Assembly: GCA_934667465.1 (NCBI GenBank)
Contig: CAKUMG010000423.1
Coordinates: forward strand, 1-5,846
Length of the DNA: 5,846 bases
Direction of reading: 5' to 3'
DNA from: an uncultured Actinoplanes sp.
GTDB taxonomy: Bacteria; Actinomycetota; Actinomycetes; Mycobacteriales; Micromonosporaceae
This document shows, piece by piece, positions 4,957 through 5,846 of the stretch. Every line of letters begins with the position of its first letter. The first letter of the stretch is position 1. The position numbers and the translations under genes were made by a program. A model generated the notes under the pieces. That model did not search any database, was not told the origin of the DNA, and saw only the letters and a program-made list of their open reading frames with translations.

Positions 4957-5846
4957 TCAGCGGCCGAGCGTGTCGAGGAGCCGGATCACGCCCGGCCCCA
5001 GGATCACGATGAAGATCACCGGGAACAGGCAGAAGAGGACCGGGAACAGCAGCTTCACCGGCACCTTCTGCGCCTGCTCCTCGGCGCGCTGCCGCCGCTT
5101 GACGCGCTGGTCGCGGGAGTGTTCCCGAAGCACGTCGGCGATCGGTACGCCCAGCTCACCGGCCTGGATCACGGCGGTGACGAAGGACTGGAGCTCCCGC
5201 ACGGTGGTCCGCGCCGCCAGCGAGCGCAGCGCCTCCGTACGGGCGATGCCGATCTTCATCTCCTGCAGCACCCGGTGCACCTCGGCCGGCATCGGGCCGC
5301 TCAGGTTCGCCGCGACCTGCGCCATCGCGGCGTCCAGCCCGAGCCCCGCCTCGACGCCGATGACCAGCGCGTCGAGCACGTCCGGCAGCGACTTGGCGAG
5401 CTCGTTCTGCCGCTTGGCGCCCAGGTCGTGGATGATGATGTCCGGCAGGAACAGCCCGAGGACCGCCGCGGCCGGCCCGCCCATGAGCAGGCCCGGCAGC
5501 CCGGCCAGCGCCGCGCCGCCCAGCGCACCGGCCAGCCCGCCGGCGACCAGGAACTCGGCCCGGCGGCGGATCACGGACTCCAGCGGCCGGTCCTCCGGGT
5601 TGCCGGCATAGTCGAGCAGGCGCTCCAGGCGCTCGCGCGCGCCGGGCGGGGTGACCGCGTGACCGAGCCGGTCGAACGCGCCGGTCACCGTGTCCTGCAG
5701 CCGGCGGTCCAGGGAGGGGCGGCGCTCGTCGCGCAGCCGGCCGCCGGTGCTGCCGAACCGGCGCAGCGTGTCCATCATCCGCTCGCCCCGGGTCGGCGGC
5801 AGCGCCACCGCGAGCACGAGCAGGCCCGCCGCCGCGCCCGCGGTCA
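4957..5846 (-). CDS. tadC: TadC-like type II secretion F-domain protein, partial at the window edge
   Basis: This is an inner-membrane platform protein of a Flp/Tad pilus or tight-adherence secretion system. It would work with the TadA ATPase and TadB to assemble pilin. At least 286 residues are visible. The frame continues past GTG 5817 to base 5846 as hydrophobic codons (…GAAAGLLVLAVALPP), forming the expected first membrane helix, so the true start lies outside the window. Counting from 5817, a cytoplasmic region (about 12-85) is followed by hydrophobic segments at about 88-130. The F-domain has the signature 'LPDVLDALVIGVEAGLGLD' (144-162), 'LQEMKIGIARTEALRSLA' (184-201), 'ELGVPIADVLREHS' (221-234) and 'RRQRAEEQAQK' (241-251). 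A C-terminal membrane helix (255-275) ends the protein. These features fit TadC better than TadB. It runs convergent to the PBP. Upstream genes are probably tadB and tadA, but they are not visible. The TGA stop is at 4959-4957. Confidence 0.9.
   Translation of the reverse strand, partial: TAGAAAGLLVLAVALPPTRGERMMDTLRRFGSTGGRLRDERRPSLDRRLQDTVTGAFDRLGHAVTPPGARERLERLLDYAGNPEDRPLESVIRRRAEFLVAGGLAGALGGAALAGLPGLLMGGPAAAVLGLFLPDIIIHDLGAKRQNELAKSLPDVLDALVIGVEAGLGLDAAMAQVAANLSGPMPAEVHRVLQEMKIGIARTEALRSLAARTTVRELQSFVTAVIQAGELGVPIADVLREHSRDQRVKRRQRAEEQAQKVPVKLLFPVLFCLFPVIFIVILGPGVIRLLDTLGR

Noticed and set aside
5301..5528. Minus-strand 75-residue Arg/Ser-rich frame within the TadC-like gene
   Set aside because: Out-of-frame shadow of a confidently recognised gene.

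Overview
This window comes from a very GC-rich genome, with GC-saturated third codon positions and frequent GTG starts. Together with leaderless-type promoters, a TadC-type secretion protein and a class A penicillin-binding protein, this points to a filamentous actinomycete. The overall style fits Micromonosporaceae (Actinoplanes-like), but that placement is an inference. No rRNA, tRNA, CRISPR array or transposase is visible.

Layout, left to right. (1) On the minus strand, a Pro/Ala-rich reading frame with a good ribosome binding site begins at 125 and leaves the window at base 1. (2) A 234-nt intergenic region (126-359) holds a CRP-like palindrome and an AT-rich patch with three TTTCTT repeats exactly 11 bp apart. 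(3) A tryptophan-rich, internally repetitive membrane-associated protein of unknown function (360-1109, minus) is divergent from a small lipoprotein (1185-1652, plus). Their two putative promoters are back to back with -35 elements one base apart, and both look leaderless. (4) A PRC-barrel-like small protein (1668-2015, minus) follows. (5) A tandem 35-bp hairpin repeat array (2047-2193) follows, ending exactly at the stop codon of a single-domain CheY/Rcp1-like response regulator (2194-2625, minus). (6) A 223-nt divergent intergenic region rich in GTGA/TCAC half-sites separates the regulator from (7) a complete bifunctional class A penicillin-binding protein (2849-4921, plus) with all glycosyltransferase and transpeptidase motifs. 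(8) Convergent to it is a TadC-like inner-membrane platform protein of a Flp/Tad pilus or tight-adherence system (4957 to beyond 5846, minus), whose start lies outside the window.

Working together: most products are cell-envelope related (PBP, lipoprotein, Trp-rich membrane protein, Tad platform protein), but only the divergent pairs 1109/1185 and 2625/2849 have an arrangement suggesting shared control. The most unusual items are the Trp-rich repeat protein with its symmetric divergent leaderless promoters, the 35-bp hairpin array, the 11-bp-phased TTTCTT repeats, and a GTGACCT motif found, as far as I could read, only in intergenic DNA. No complete novel defence or mobile system is evident.
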